Shown here piece by piece: positions 25,575 to 35,011 of a stretch of 64,000 bases of DNA (positions within the stretch are counted from its first letter, which is position 1; every line of letters begins with the position of its first letter). Where the stretch lies: contig NZ_KE650771.1 of NCBI RefSeq assembly GCF_000447295.1, positions 4,850,989 through 4,914,988 on the forward strand, written 5' to 3'. Made by a program: the position numbers and the translations under genes. The notes under the pieces were generated by a model. It was not told the origin of the DNA. It worked only from the letters and a program-made list of their open reading frames with translations, and did no database searches. Source of the stretch: Fischerella sp. PCC 9431. Its GTDB lineage: Bacteria > Cyanobacteriota > Cyanobacteriia > Cyanobacteriales > Nostocaceae.

Positions 25575-26777
25575 CTACATAGTATACCATTCTTTGCCAA
25601 GTGTAGGCAGAGCAGTAGGAGTGGAATCAGTACCAGTTACAATCACAACGGCGTTTTCACCTGTTTCGTAATTCCGCCAGAAGATGTCAGTTTTACCATC
25701 GCCATTGGTATCGCTGATACTAGGAACCCAAGCACCACTGGGTGCATCCGCAGCAACTGTGGTGAGAACATTGCTACCATCCATGATCCATATCTGGTTT
25801 TTGCCAGTTTCCTGGTTGTACCACAAGATATCGGTCTTACCATTACCGTCGAAATCACCAATCAACGGTTTCCAACTAGAACCTTCGAGCGTAGGTAGAG
25901 CAGTATCACTAGCAACTGTTGTACCATTCATTAACCAAACTTTGTTTTCGCCTGTGGCTTTGTTGCGCCAGAGAATATCGGTTTGGTAATTGAGGTCAAA
26001 ATCACCCAAGGTAGCTTCCCATTCTGTACCTAGTGTGGGTAAAGCTGCACCAGTGGCGTTTGTACCATCCATTGTCCAGACAGCATTTTCACCTGTGGCT
26101 GTATTGCGCCAGAAGATATCTGTCTTACCGTCGCTGTTAAGATCAACAATGTTGGCTGTCCAGTTGGAATCAACAGTTTGGAGAAAAGCTGGAGTGGTTA
26201 CTTGGGTTCCATCCATTAACCAAGCTGCGTTCTCACCAGTTGTTGTGTTGCGCCAGAGGATGTCGGTTTTGCGATCGCCATTGAAATCTGCAATCACTGG
26301 TGTCCACTCTGGACTTAGTGTTGCTAAGGAGGCTTCCGAGACAACACCCGTACCATCCATCAGCCAAACCTGGTTTTCACCTGTGGCTTTGTTGTACCAG
26401 AGTAAATCTGTTTTGTCATCACCGTTGAAATCGGCGATTTTAACATCCCACTCTGTACCCATTGTCTTGACAAAATCTGCAGAGGCGACATTTGTACCAT
26501 CCATCAACCAAATGGCATTTTCCCCAGTTTGAGAGTTACGCCAGAACTTGTCGTTTTTACCATCACCGTTGAAATCAGCTACAATTGCCGCACTCGTGAA
26601 TACAGGGTTAGGATTTTGCAGATTCGGAAGCTCAAGCTGAGAGTTTGCATCCGAAGAACTCCTGTAGCCTGAGTAAGTCTCTGTCTGTAATTGATTTTTG
26701 CTTGTGTATTTGTCTGTTGAGATTGGAGCGCTACTAGAAGTAGAAATCTGATCGGACATGGCGTGTGTTTGAGACAA
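25575..26777 (-). CDS. FG-GAP/VCBS seven-repeat beta-propeller protein, paralog 2
   Basis: 400 aa, same plan as paralog 1: an N-terminal Ser/Thr-rich leader (MSDQISTSSSAPIS..) and seven repeats of the D-x-N-G-D-G-K-x-D type with WRNxxTGENxxWLMDG. Repeat 5 has lost the calcium loop (DFDLNYQTD) and repeats 2 and 3 carry DDK/DRK substitutions, so fewer sites would bind calcium than in paralog 1. Spacing and order of blades are retained. Likely a surface or secreted protein; the partner is unknown. Confidence 0.88.
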   Translation of the reverse strand: MSQTHAMSDQISTSSSAPISTDKYTSKNQLQTETYSGYRSSSDANSQLELPNLQNPNPVFTSAAIVADFNGDGKNDKFWRNSQTGENAIWLMDGTNVASADFVKTMGTEWDVKIADFNGDDKTDLLWYNKATGENQVWLMDGTGVVSEASLATLSPEWTPVIADFNGDRKTDILWRNTTTGENAAWLMDGTQVTTPAFLQTVDSNWTANIVDLNSDGKTDIFWRNTATGENAVWTMDGTNATGAALPTLGTEWEATLGDFDLNYQTDILWRNKATGENKVWLMNGTTVASDTALPTLEGSSWKPLIGDFDGNGKTDILWYNQETGKNQIWIMDGSNVLTTVAADAPSGAWVPSISDTNGDGKTDIFWRNYETGENAVVIVTGTDSTPTALPTLGKEWYTM

Positions 26778-27099
26778 GTGGTCATAAACCTTTTAACTGT
26801 TTTTTTCTTTGATATTCAAGTGTTAGTTAATAACAAATATCGCTTCTTAATTTTTTATTAAGAAGTGTCATGTTTTGCTTAAAATAAAAGCCTTTCCTAG
26901 CTATTTTTTGAAAAAAAAACAAGTGCAAGCTAATCACTTTTGCGAGATGTTTATGCTAATTATAAACAAATTGTTAACTAAATAAACTTATAGAAAATAT
27001 CAACTGTCTTTCTATGGAGTTTAAGAGTTAAATAATAAACATGTACTAATATTTTCTGAGTATTTATTATTTTTTATACACTTATATATTTATAGGGTT

Positions 27100-27195
27100 T
27101 TAAGTTTGTAGTAAGGGCTTTAGCCCTGATGATGAGGACTAAAGTCCTCACTATAAACAAAAAAATAGAATTATTTCTAACACCTGCATAAGCTC
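27100..27195. mobile_element. Degenerate MITE family H copy
   Basis: GTTTGTAGTAAGGGCTTTAG, GAGGACTAAAGTCCTC and the ACACCTGCATAAGCTC end correspond in reverse to the interior and end of 15281-15434, with the terminal repeats decayed. The remaining 26778-27099 is AT-rich with no feature. Confidence 0.6.
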
Positions 27196-27199
27196 TAAC

Positions 27200-28450
27200 T
27201 TAATTAGAAAATGAATGATTTTTTTTGAACTTCGCCGCAGGTAATTCTACTAAATAGTATGTAACCGTAGCTAGTATTACTGACAAAATCAGTGTTGCTA
27301 CTAGTCTATTGTAAAAAGCTTCAATGGGAATCTCTGAAGAAAATATCGAATAAATTCTGAGTAAAATTGGCAGATGCCAAATGTAAACACCATAAGATAA
27401 ATTTCCCAACACTTCTAATATCCTGAGAGGATTTTTCAGAATAGCAGCAAAGGATAATTTTTCCTTTTTGGTGTAGATATGATAATTATCTGATTCAAAA
27501 GCAAAAATAAACAAAGATGTAATGATTGCGGTTAATGGCTGAAAAATAAAGATGGTTGTGATTGTTCTCCAGCCAGCAGGACGATTAGGTAATGCCCATA
27601 ATTCTTGATGATATAAGTGATGAGAAGTCAAGAGATAAAGTAAAATCATCAAGATAATAGCTATATATTTTTTATTAATAAATAGTATTTTGTTTATTCC
27701 AGAAGAACTTGGCTTGTGATATTTAATGAATACATTCACCAAAAATCCACATAAAAAAATATCTATATTATTAAATATAGGAGTGTACCAATATTTAAAT
27801 GCATATCCCATTTGCTGATTAATTTGATGAGAAAAACTCAGCCAAGATAAAGTTTTAATCAAAAATGCTATTAATACAATTAATATTGTTGCTGCAATGA
27901 TCTGTTTTTTCTTGAAAATTAGAGATTTGCTCAGATTATAAATAAAAGGAACAAATATATAAAATTGCACTTCTGTAGAAAGTGACCAAAATACATCATT
28001 GAATGCTATTGGTTGAGACGCAATATAAGGATGATATGTAAAAGTGCAAACTCGCAGCAGGTATCCCCAATTCTCGAATTTAAGGACATCAGGATAAACA
28101 AATATAGATAAAATCAAAACAGCAAAATAATAAAGAGGTAAAATTCGTAAAATACGATTACGCCAAAAGTTAATGACTCCAGTGACATCGCTACTATAAC
28201 GCTCAGTGTAAAAGGCTTTTCCCATCAAATAACCAGATAAACAAAAGAAAATCCAAACTGCGACTGCACCATGACTAAAGATGAGCCAACTTAAATCGTA
28301 GTTTTGATAAATCAGTGCATTTCTGGGTGGAGCGCAATGGATAATTACTACCATTAAACAGGCAAAGCCACGCAAAGCCAATAGAACATCTAAACGATTG
28401 TTATTTTGAATAACTTTTGGCAGATGCAAGTAATTTATTGATTTTTCCAT
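27200..28450 (-). CDS. Acyltransferase 3 (OafA/NodX-type) membrane protein
   Basis: 416 aa, about ten membrane helices. The conserved start LDVLLALRGFACLMVVIIHC (catalytic His in the IIHC segment) is followed by HGAVAVWIFFCLSGYLMGKAF, FWRNRILRILPLYYFAVL and FNDVFWSLSTEVQFYIFVPF, all family marks. GVYIWHLPILL near the C-terminus is also typical. It transfers acyl groups to a sugar or polysaccharide at the envelope; the substrate is not evident. No glycan cluster is nearby. Confidence 0.9.
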   Translation of the reverse strand: MEKSINYLHLPKVIQNNNRLDVLLALRGFACLMVVIIHCAPPRNALIYQNYDLSWLIFSHGAVAVWIFFCLSGYLMGKAFYTERYSSDVTGVINFWRNRILRILPLYYFAVLILSIFVYPDVLKFENWGYLLRVCTFTYHPYIASQPIAFNDVFWSLSTEVQFYIFVPFIYNLSKSLIFKKKQIIAATILIVLIAFLIKTLSWLSFSHQINQQMGYAFKYWYTPIFNNIDIFLCGFLVNVFIKYHKPSSSGINKILFINKKYIAIILMILLYLLTSHHLYHQELWALPNRPAGWRTITTIFIFQPLTAIITSLFIFAFESDNYHIYTKKEKLSFAAILKNPLRILEVLGNLSYGVYIWHLPILLRIYSIFSSEIPIEAFYNRLVATLILSVILATVTYYLVELPAAKFKKNHSFSN

Positions 28451-28584
28451 GAATACTTTTAAATCAGTTAACAGTTAACAGTTAACAGTGAATTATTTAA
28501 TTTGATAACTTGATAACTAATAACTGATAACTGACTTAGCATGTTGCCAAATTGGCAAAAATATGATTTTAAATTTGTTAATGT

Positions 28585-29202
28585 TTACCACACCTGATTT
28601 AAATCCAAAACAAATCCTGGTAGTAAAGATTCTCCACTTAATACTTGCGGATTGTCTAATTCCTCAATGATATTGCCAGGACGGTAAATAAAAACCTTAC
28701 GTTGTTTTCTATCTATTAACCAGCCTAACTCTGTTCCATTGTCGATGTATTCTTGCATTTTTTCTTGCAAAAGCTGCAAACTATCGCTATCAGAACGTAA
28801 TTCAATTACAAATTCCGGACAAATCGGTGCAAATTTTTTTCGCAATTCTAGTGGTATTGCTTCCCAACGTGTACTTTTTATCCAAGCTGCATCTGGCGAT
28901 CGCACTGCACCATTTGGTAAAGTAAACCCACCACTAGATCCAAAACCAACACCTGTTCCATCTTGCTTTGTCCATATCCACAACTGACCAATTAAGTTAA
29001 AGTTACGTTCATCAGTTTCGGAACCTGTGGGGGACATGATCACTAACTCTCCAAAAGCATTACGTTCAATGCGAAAATCCCGGTTTAGCTGACAGAATTC
29101 GTAAAATTGGTCATCTGTCATTTTAATCGCCGGATGTAACTGTAGCACCATTGGTAAAATTTCCGCAGCTACGGGTGAGTTAGTCGTCATAGTAGTTTGC
29201 AA
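28585..29202 (-). CDS. Uma2 family (DUF820) putative nuclease
   Basis: 205 aa. Typical sequence: MTDDQFYEFCQLNRDFRIER, LVIMSPTGSETDERNFNLIG, GAVRSPDAAWI, CPEFVIELRSDSDSLQLLQE KM and GWLIDRKQRKVFIYRPG. These carry the PD-(D/E)xK-like residues (E in ER, D in SPDAAW, E-x-R in VIELRS). The family is hugely expanded in cyanobacteria and of unclear role. Upstream 28451-28584 holds AGTTAAC/ACTGATA STRRs. Confidence 0.9.
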   Translation of the reverse strand: MQTTMTTNSPVAAEILPMVLQLHPAIKMTDDQFYEFCQLNRDFRIERNAFGELVIMSPTGSETDERNFNLIGQLWIWTKQDGTGVGFGSSGGFTLPNGAVRSPDAAWIKSTRWEAIPLELRKKFAPICPEFVIELRSDSDSLQLLQEKMQEYIDNGTELGWLIDRKQRKVFIYRPGNIIEELDNPQVLSGESLLPGFVLDLNQVW

Positions 29203-29358
29203 GTACGCTACCTGTCTTTACGATATCTCTTGTGTTGGGGATTGGGATTAATTTAGCAGCAAACGCTTTGCTCAATTAAAAATGTCAATCCAAAATCCAA
29301 AATCGGTTGACCTGGTAAATTTTAGACACAATAAGATTAAGTTCTTTATAGCCAAATC

Positions 29359-30666
29359 ATGCAGATAGAATATAAACAGCGTCGGGAAGCATTAATGTCT
29401 AAGATTGGTAATGGTACTGCAATCTTTCGTAGTGCGCCAATGGCGGTGATGCACAACGATGTCGAATATAACTTTCGTCAAGATAGTGATTTCTTTTATC
29501 TAACTGGATTTAACGAACCGCAAGCAGTAGCGATTCTAGCACCGCATCACCCAGAACATCAGTTTGTGTTGTTTGTGCAACCCAAGGATAGGGAACAGGA
29601 AGTTTGGAATGGTTATCGCTGTGGAGTAGAAGCAGCGAAGGAAGTATATGGCGCGGATGAAGCTTATTCAATTGCGGAACTAGATGAAAAATTACCGCAA
29701 TATCTCGAAAAAGCCGATCGCATTTATTATCGGTTAGGACGCGATCGCACTTTTAACGATAAAATCCTCAATCATTGGCAACGTTTAATGCGGACTTATC
29801 CCAAGCGGGGTACAGGACCGATTGCGATTGAAGATACTAGTCCCATTCTCCATAGTATGCGTTTGGTTAAAAGCAAAGCAGAATTGGAGTTCATGCGTAA
29901 AGCTGCTGACATTGCAGTAGAAGCACACAACCACGCTATGCAATTTACTGCACCAGGACTTTTTGAGTATGAAGTGCAAGCAGAAATAGAACATATCTTT
30001 CGTAAGCGGGGGGCCTTGGGGCCTGCTTATCCTTCAATTGTTGCTTCTGGTGTCAATGCTTGTGTACTGCATTATGTAGAGAATAATCGACAGATGCAAG
30101 ATAACGAGTTATTGCTGATTGATGCTGGTTGTGCTTATGAATACTACAACTCAGATATTACCCGGACATTCCCCGTAGGAAGTAAATTTACTCCAGAACA
30201 AAAAACCTTGTATGAGATTGTTTTGGCAGCACAAAAACAAGCGATCGCCCAAGTGCAACCAGGCAACCCTTATAATCTATTTCATGACACTGCCGTCCGT
30301 GTTCTCACAGAGGGTTTAGTTGAAATCGGTATCCTCAAAGGCGAAATTGATAAATTAATAGAGGAAGAAAAATATAAGTCATTTTACATGCATCGCACTG
30401 GTCATTGGTTAGGCTTAGATGTCCATGATGTCGGAGTTTACCAGCACGGCGACAACCCACAAATTCTACAACCAGGACAAGTGGTGACAGTAGAACCAGG
30501 ACTTTATATAGTACCAGATACTAAACCAGCAGAAGATCAGCCAGAAATAGATCAGCGTTGGGTTGGTATTGGTATTCGGATTGAGGATGATGTCTTGGTA
30601 ACTCCTACGGGAAATGAAGTTTTAACTGCTGGTGTACCCAAAGAAGTAGAAGACTTAGAAAATTAA
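29359..30666 (+). CDS. pepP: Xaa-Pro aminopeptidase (aminopeptidase P)
   Basis: 435 aa. The N-terminal AMP_N domain (MQIEYKQRREALMSKIGNGT.. DFFYLTGFNEPQAV) is followed by the pita-bread metallopeptidase. Metal ligands are visible: IDAGCAYEYYNSDITRTF (two Asp), TGHWLGLDVHDVG (His), TVEPGLYI (Glu) and GIRIEDDVLV (Glu). It cleaves N-terminal residues preceding proline in the cytosol. Monocistronic. Confidence 0.95.
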   Translation: MQIEYKQRREALMSKIGNGTAIFRSAPMAVMHNDVEYNFRQDSDFFYLTGFNEPQAVAILAPHHPEHQFVLFVQPKDREQEVWNGYRCGVEAAKEVYGADEAYSIAELDEKLPQYLEKADRIYYRLGRDRTFNDKILNHWQRLMRTYPKRGTGPIAIEDTSPILHSMRLVKSKAELEFMRKAADIAVEAHNHAMQFTAPGLFEYEVQAEIEHIFRKRGALGPAYPSIVASGVNACVLHYVENNRQMQDNELLLIDAGCAYEYYNSDITRTFPVGSKFTPEQKTLYEIVLAAQKQAIAQVQPGNPYNLFHDTAVRVLTEGLVEIGILKGEIDKLIEEEKYKSFYMHRTGHWLGLDVHDVGVYQHGDNPQILQPGQVVTVEPGLYIVPDTKPAEDQPEIDQRWVGIGIRIEDDVLVTPTGNEVLTAGVPKEVEDLEN

Positions 30667-30671
30667 GCTTG

Positions 30672-30721
30672 AGTCCGTTTTAACGGACTTATGCTATTAG
30701 CCTCAGAATTAATTCTGAGGC
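30672..30721. repeat. Paired palindromes after pepP
   Basis: AGTCCGTTTTAACGGACT (30672-30689) and GCCTCAGAATTAATTCTGAG plus GC (30700-30721) are perfect palindromes 6 bp after the pepP stop. They may end transcription; they also belong to the dispersed hairpin-chain family (compare 9525-9546). Confidence 0.7.
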
Positions 30722-30763
30722 GGGATATGGGGTTGGTGCAAGATATCAGATGACGCTATTTTC

Positions 30764-31003
30764 GGCGTTGCTGAATTTGGTCATAAATCAATACGGTTCA
30801 GTTAAGAATTTTTAGTACCAAAAATTGGTCTGTAGAGACGCGCCATGGCGCGTCTCTACAAAGAATTTTGGGCTTATCTGAACCGTATTGGGTCATAAAT
30901 TATGTTTGTGTACATATTTGTCGTTTGATACGAAAGAGACGTAGCAATGCTACGTCTCTACAAATCCGTGAATTGTAAATTTATATTTGGATTTAGCAAC
31001 GCC
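30764..31003. mobile_element. MITE family G, interrupted by a family C element
   Basis: GGCGTTGCTGAATTTGG at 30764 and TTTGGATTTAGCAACGCC ending at 31003 are inverted ends. The interior holds a palindrome AGAGACGTAGCA-A-TGCTACGTCTCT (30935-30959). At 30789-30890 a family C MITE interrupts it. The element lies between the convergent pepP and nifJ genes. Confidence 0.8.
30789..30890. mobile_element. MITE family C, copy 2 (102 bp), with 10-bp target duplication
   Basis: CAATACGGTTCAGTTAAG and CTTATCTGAACCGTATTG are the ends. Exact GGTCATAAAT copies flank it at 30779-30788 and 30891-30900, a target site duplication. The centre is a perfect 30-base palindrome whose left half is TGTAGAGACGCGCCA (30831-30845). 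Confidence 0.9.
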
Positions 31004-31018
31004 TTATTTTCTTATAAT

Positions 31019-34000
31019 TTATTGTGCTGCTAAATACTCATACAATTGCCAACGGGCGTCTACTTCTGCTTGCGCTTGTTGTAGCAGGGTTTGAGCAAGT
31101 TCAGGTTTACTCTTCACCAACATTTTGAAGCGGTTTTCTTGATACATTGACTCTTCTATTGATTGCTTGGGCGATCGCATATCTAACTGCAAAGGATTTT
31201 TACCTTGTTCTCGCAACTCTGGGTTATAGCGATACAACAACCAACGACCTGATTCTACCAAAGCTTTTTGGTTGTTCATAGCTGTGGTCATATTAATGCC
31301 GTGGGCAATGCAATGACTGTAAGCAATAATCAATGATGGGCCGTTGTAGGCTTCGGCTTCCAAAAATGCCTTTAATGTTTGGTCATCACGTGCGCCTAAT
31401 GCTACACTCGCTACGTAGACGTTACCGTAGCTCATCGCCATTAATCCTAAATCTTTCTTAGCAGCAGGCTTACCACTAGCGGCAAATTTCGCGATCGCAG
31501 CTCGTGGAGTCGCTTTAGAAGATTGTCCGCCTGTATTAGAATATACTTCTGTATCCATGACTAGGATATTGACATTTCGACCACTGGCAAGCACATGATC
31601 CAATCCGCCGAAATCAATATCATAAGCCCAACCGTCACCACCAACAATCCAGACACTCTTTTTGACAAGATAATCAGCCAACAATTTGAGATTTTGGATT
31701 TTGGAGCCACTGCGTTGCGGAGGTTCCCTCCGTTGTAGCACGTGGCGTGATTTTGGATTGTTTTGATCAACCAAAAGTTTATCTAATTGCTGTTTGAGCA
31801 ATTCTACCCTTTGTCTTTGCTCATAGATATCTGCTTCGGTTTTCTGCGGTGCATTGAGAATAGATTCAACTAAATCCTCAGAAATTAACCCAATCCCCTT
31901 TCCCCTTTCCCCTTTCCCTAACTCTCGCAATAATTCCGCCGCATATTCAGCATGTTTATCCAAAGATAAGCGAAAACCAAAACCAAATTCGGCGTTATCT
32001 TCAAATAAACTATTAGACCATGCTGGGCCTCTACCTTCAGAATTTTTTGTCCAAGGAGTTGTGGGAAGATTACCACCGTAAATCGAAGAACAACCAGTAG
32101 CATTGGCAATCAGCGCGCGATCGCCAAATAATTGTGTTAGTAGTTTTAAATAAGGCGTTTCGCCACAACCCGCACAAGCACCGGAAAATTCAAACAATGG
32201 TTCTTGCAGTTGTTGTTGGCGAATTTGGTTTAATTTTAGTTGGCGGCGGTCAGGATTTGGTAAATTCAAAAAGAAATTCCAGTTTTCTCGTTCTTGCTTT
32301 CGTAAAGGTAGCTGAGGTTTAAGATTAATTGCTTTAGTTTCTGGCTGCAATTTATTTTTCGCAGGACAAATTTCAACGCAGATACCGCATCCTGTACAGT
32401 CTTCTGGTGCTACTTGAATCGTAAATTTCTGTCCTGTAAAGTCTTTATCTTTGGCAGAAATAGACTTGAATGTTACCGGAGCATTTGTTAATTCACTTGC
32501 TGCATAAATCTTACTGCGAATTGCCGCATGGGGACAAACCATCACACACTTGCTGCATTGTACACAGACATCCGCTTCCCAAACCGGAATTTCTAGGGCG
32601 ACATTGCGTTTTTCCCATTGAGAAGTACCTGTGGGGAAAGTTCCATCCGCAGGTAAAGCGCTTACAGGTAAATCATCACCTTCCCACCTCATAATTTTGC
32701 CTAAGACTTCTCGCACAAACTCCGGCGCAGATGAGGACACGGGGACACGGGGACGCGGGGACACGGGGAATTTTTCTCTCTCCGCGTCTTCTCCACGTCT
32801 GACATCGACTTTCTGCAAGTTTTCCAGCGTTTGATCCACCGCTTGTAGATTCATGCGGACGACTTCTGCGCCTTTTTTACCGTATGTCTTTTCAATAGCT
32901 TGTTTGATTTTAGCGATCGCTTCTTCTTGGGGTAAAACTCCTGCTAAGGCAAAGAAGCATACTTGCATAATAGTGTTAATGCGTCCACCCATGCCACTAT
33001 CACGGGCAACTTCAGTCGCATTAATCACGTAAAATTTTAGTTGTTTACTAATAATTTGCTGCTGGACTTTCTCTGGTAAATTTTCCCAGACTGTATCAGC
33101 ATCATAAGGACTATTTAGTAAAAAAGTTGCTCCAGACACAGCATCTTTCAGTATATCTACTCGATCTAAGAATACCCACTGATGACAACCGATAAAATTT
33201 GCTTTCCCAATCAGATAAGTAGAGCGAATTGGCTTCGGACCAAAACGCAGGTGAGAAACTGTCATCGAGCCAGATTTCTTGGAATCGTAAACAAAATAAC
33301 CCTGGGCGTAGTTGTTGGTTTCTTCACCAATAATTTTAATTGAGTTTTTATTTGCACCCACCGTTCCATCAGAACCCAAACCATAAAACATGGCTCTGAC
33401 AACATGATTTGGTTCAGTTGAGAAATTGGGGTCAAAATTTAGAGAAGTATAATTAACGTCATCATTAATACCAACAGTAAAGTGATTTTGCGGTTGTGGT
33501 TGAGCAAGATTATCGAAAATAGCCCGCACCATTGCTGGGGTAAACTCTTTAGAAGAAAGACCGTAGCGACCACCAACTATTGATTTTAGATTTTGGATTT
33601 TGGATTTTAGATTGGTTTCATAAATAGCCGTGACAACATCAAGATACAACGGTTCGCCAGCTGAACCTGGTTCTTTACTGCGATCTAGAACTGCGATCGC
33701 TTGTGTGGTTTTTGGTAATACTTGAATAAATCTTTGGACATCAAAGGGGCGATATAATCTGACTTTGACAACACCGACTTTTTCACCACGCTCGTTGAGA
33801 TAATCTACTGTTTCATGAACTGTCTCACAGCCAGAACCCATGAGGACTATCACGCGATCGGCATCATTTGCACCATAATATTCGTAAATTTGATAATGTC
33901 GTCCTGTGCGTTCCCCAAATTTGTCCATAACTTGTTGGACGATTTCTGCACAAGCATTGTAGTAAGGGTTTGCACGTTCGCGGGCTTGGAAATAAACATC

Positions 34001-34666
34001 CGGGTTTTGGGCGGTTCCCCGTAAAACAGGGCGATCGCTCGTTAAAGCACGGGTGCGATGGGCAAAAATTAATTCTTCATCAATGAGCGATCGTAAATCA
34101 TCATCTGCGAGTAACTGGACTTTCTGAATTTCATGGGAAGTCCGAAAACCATCAAAAAAGTGCATAAACGATACTCGCGCTGCTAAAGTTGCAGCTTGAG
34201 CAATCAGCGCAAAATCATGGGCTTCCTGTACAGATGCAGAACACAGCAACGCAAACCCAGTACCACGGGCCGCCATAACATCGCTGTGATCGCCAAAAAT
34301 CGATAAAGCGTGGGTAGCTAAAGAACGCGCAGCAACATGAATAACTGCACTGGTTAATTCCCCGGCAATTTTATACAAATTAGGGATCATCAACAATAAT
34401 CCCTGAGATGAGGTGAATGTGGTAGTTAAAGAACCCGTTTGTAGCGCTCCATGTACAGCCGCAGCTGCTCCACCTTCACTCTGCATTTCAATTACACTGG
34501 GAACAGTATCCCACAAATTGCGACGGTTTGATGCTGACCAAGCATCAGCCCATTCACCCATCGCGGAAGAGGGGGTGATGGGATAAATGGCTATGACTTC
34601 ACTTAAACGGTAAGCAACACGGGCTACAGCCTCATTCCCATCAATGGTTGCAAAGGTTGTGTGCAT
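31019..34666 (-). CDS. nifJ: Pyruvate:ferredoxin/flavodoxin oxidoreductase, with in-frame repeat insertions
   Basis: 1215 aa from ATG at 34666 (AGGAGGA four bases upstream; an earlier TTG at 34681 covers that site). Domains in order: pyrimidine-binding domain (MHTTFATIDGNEAVARVAYR; YPITPSSAMGEWADAW), domain II, two ferredoxin clusters (CVQCSKCVMVCPHAAI; CTGCGICVEICPAKN), then a TPP domain with CAGCGETPY and GDGWAYDIDFGGLDHVLASG. It converts pyruvate to acetyl-CoA with reduced flavodoxin or ferredoxin. Four stretches between conserved blocks are encoded by dispersed repeats: 33581-33616, 32733-32769, 31889-31919 and 31686-31760. Frame and motifs are otherwise intact. Confidence 0.95.
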   Translation of the reverse strand: MHTTFATIDGNEAVARVAYRLSEVIAIYPITPSSAMGEWADAWSASNRRNLWDTVPSVIEMQSEGGAAAAVHGALQTGSLTTTFTSSQGLLLMIPNLYKIAGELTSAVIHVAARSLATHALSIFGDHSDVMAARGTGFALLCSASVQEAHDFALIAQAATLAARVSFMHFFDGFRTSHEIQKVQLLADDDLRSLIDEELIFAHRTRALTSDRPVLRGTAQNPDVYFQARERANPYYNACAEIVQQVMDKFGERTGRHYQIYEYYGANDADRVIVLMGSGCETVHETVDYLNERGEKVGVVKVRLYRPFDVQRFIQVLPKTTQAIAVLDRSKEPGSAGEPLYLDVVTAIYETNLKSKIQNLKSIVGGRYGLSSKEFTPAMVRAIFDNLAQPQPQNHFTVGINDDVNYTSLNFDPNFSTEPNHVVRAMFYGLGSDGTVGANKNSIKIIGEETNNYAQGYFVYDSKKSGSMTVSHLRFGPKPIRSTYLIGKANFIGCHQWVFLDRVDILKDAVSGATFLLNSPYDADTVWENLPEKVQQQIISKQLKFYVINATEVARDSGMGGRINTIMQVCFFALAGVLPQEEAIAKIKQAIEKTYGKKGAEVVRMNLQAVDQTLENLQKVDVRRGEDAEREKFPVSPRPRVPVSSSAPEFVREVLGKIMRWEGDDLPVSALPADGTFPTGTSQWEKRNVALEIPVWEADVCVQCSKCVMVCPHAAIRSKIYAASELTNAPVTFKSISAKDKDFTGQKFTIQVAPEDCTGCGICVEICPAKNKLQPETKAINLKPQLPLRKQERENWNFFLNLPNPDRRQLKLNQIRQQQLQEPLFEFSGACAGCGETPYLKLLTQLFGDRALIANATGCSSIYGGNLPTTPWTKNSEGRGPAWSNSLFEDNAEFGFGFRLSLDKHAEYAAELLRELGKGERGKGIGLISEDLVESILNAPQKTEADIYEQRQRVELLKQQLDKLLVDQNNPKSRHVLQRREPPQRSGSKIQNLKLLADYLVKKSVWIVGGDGWAYDIDFGGLDHVLASGRNVNILVMDTEVYSNTGGQSSKATPRAAIAKFAASGKPAAKKDLGLMAMSYGNVYVASVALGARDDQTLKAFLEAEAYNGPSLIIAYSHCIAHGINMTTAMNNQKALVESGRWLLYRYNPELREQGKNPLQLDMRSPKQSIEESMYQENRFKMLVKSKPELAQTLLQQAQAEVDARWQLYEYLAAQ

Positions 34667-35011
34667 TATTTCCTCCTGCAAGCTACCCCCAAATGTAGAG
34701 ACGTGGCCATGTTATGTCTCTACACGTCTCTACACTACATTTGAATGATTTTTGTTCAGCTACATGTTATCTCATTCGGAAAAATGCCTTGATTAGTATT
34801 AATTAATAATGTACTCAAATACAAAAAATAATATTTAATTCGTATTTCATCACATCTTAAAAAAAATAGGGGGTAGAGGTTCGAGAATTAATTGAATCCG
34901 GTTTGATGGATGAACTTGCGCGTGAAGATTGGGAACAGGGAAACGTATTGAGAGTTCTTATCTCTTAATGAAAGAAAAACTGTAAAATTACAGACCACTT
35001 ATACATTGTCC
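34667..35011. other. Intergenic between nifJ and tnpB; possible gene remnant
   Basis: 34700-34735 holds a TGTAGAGACGTG..CACGTCTCTACA-like inverted repeat. From about 34874 to 34968 a short open stretch (VEVRELIESGLMDELARED..) ends in TAA. It has protein-like composition but starts after an in-frame stop, so it may be a relic of a gene; I do not recognise it. Confidence 0.35.
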
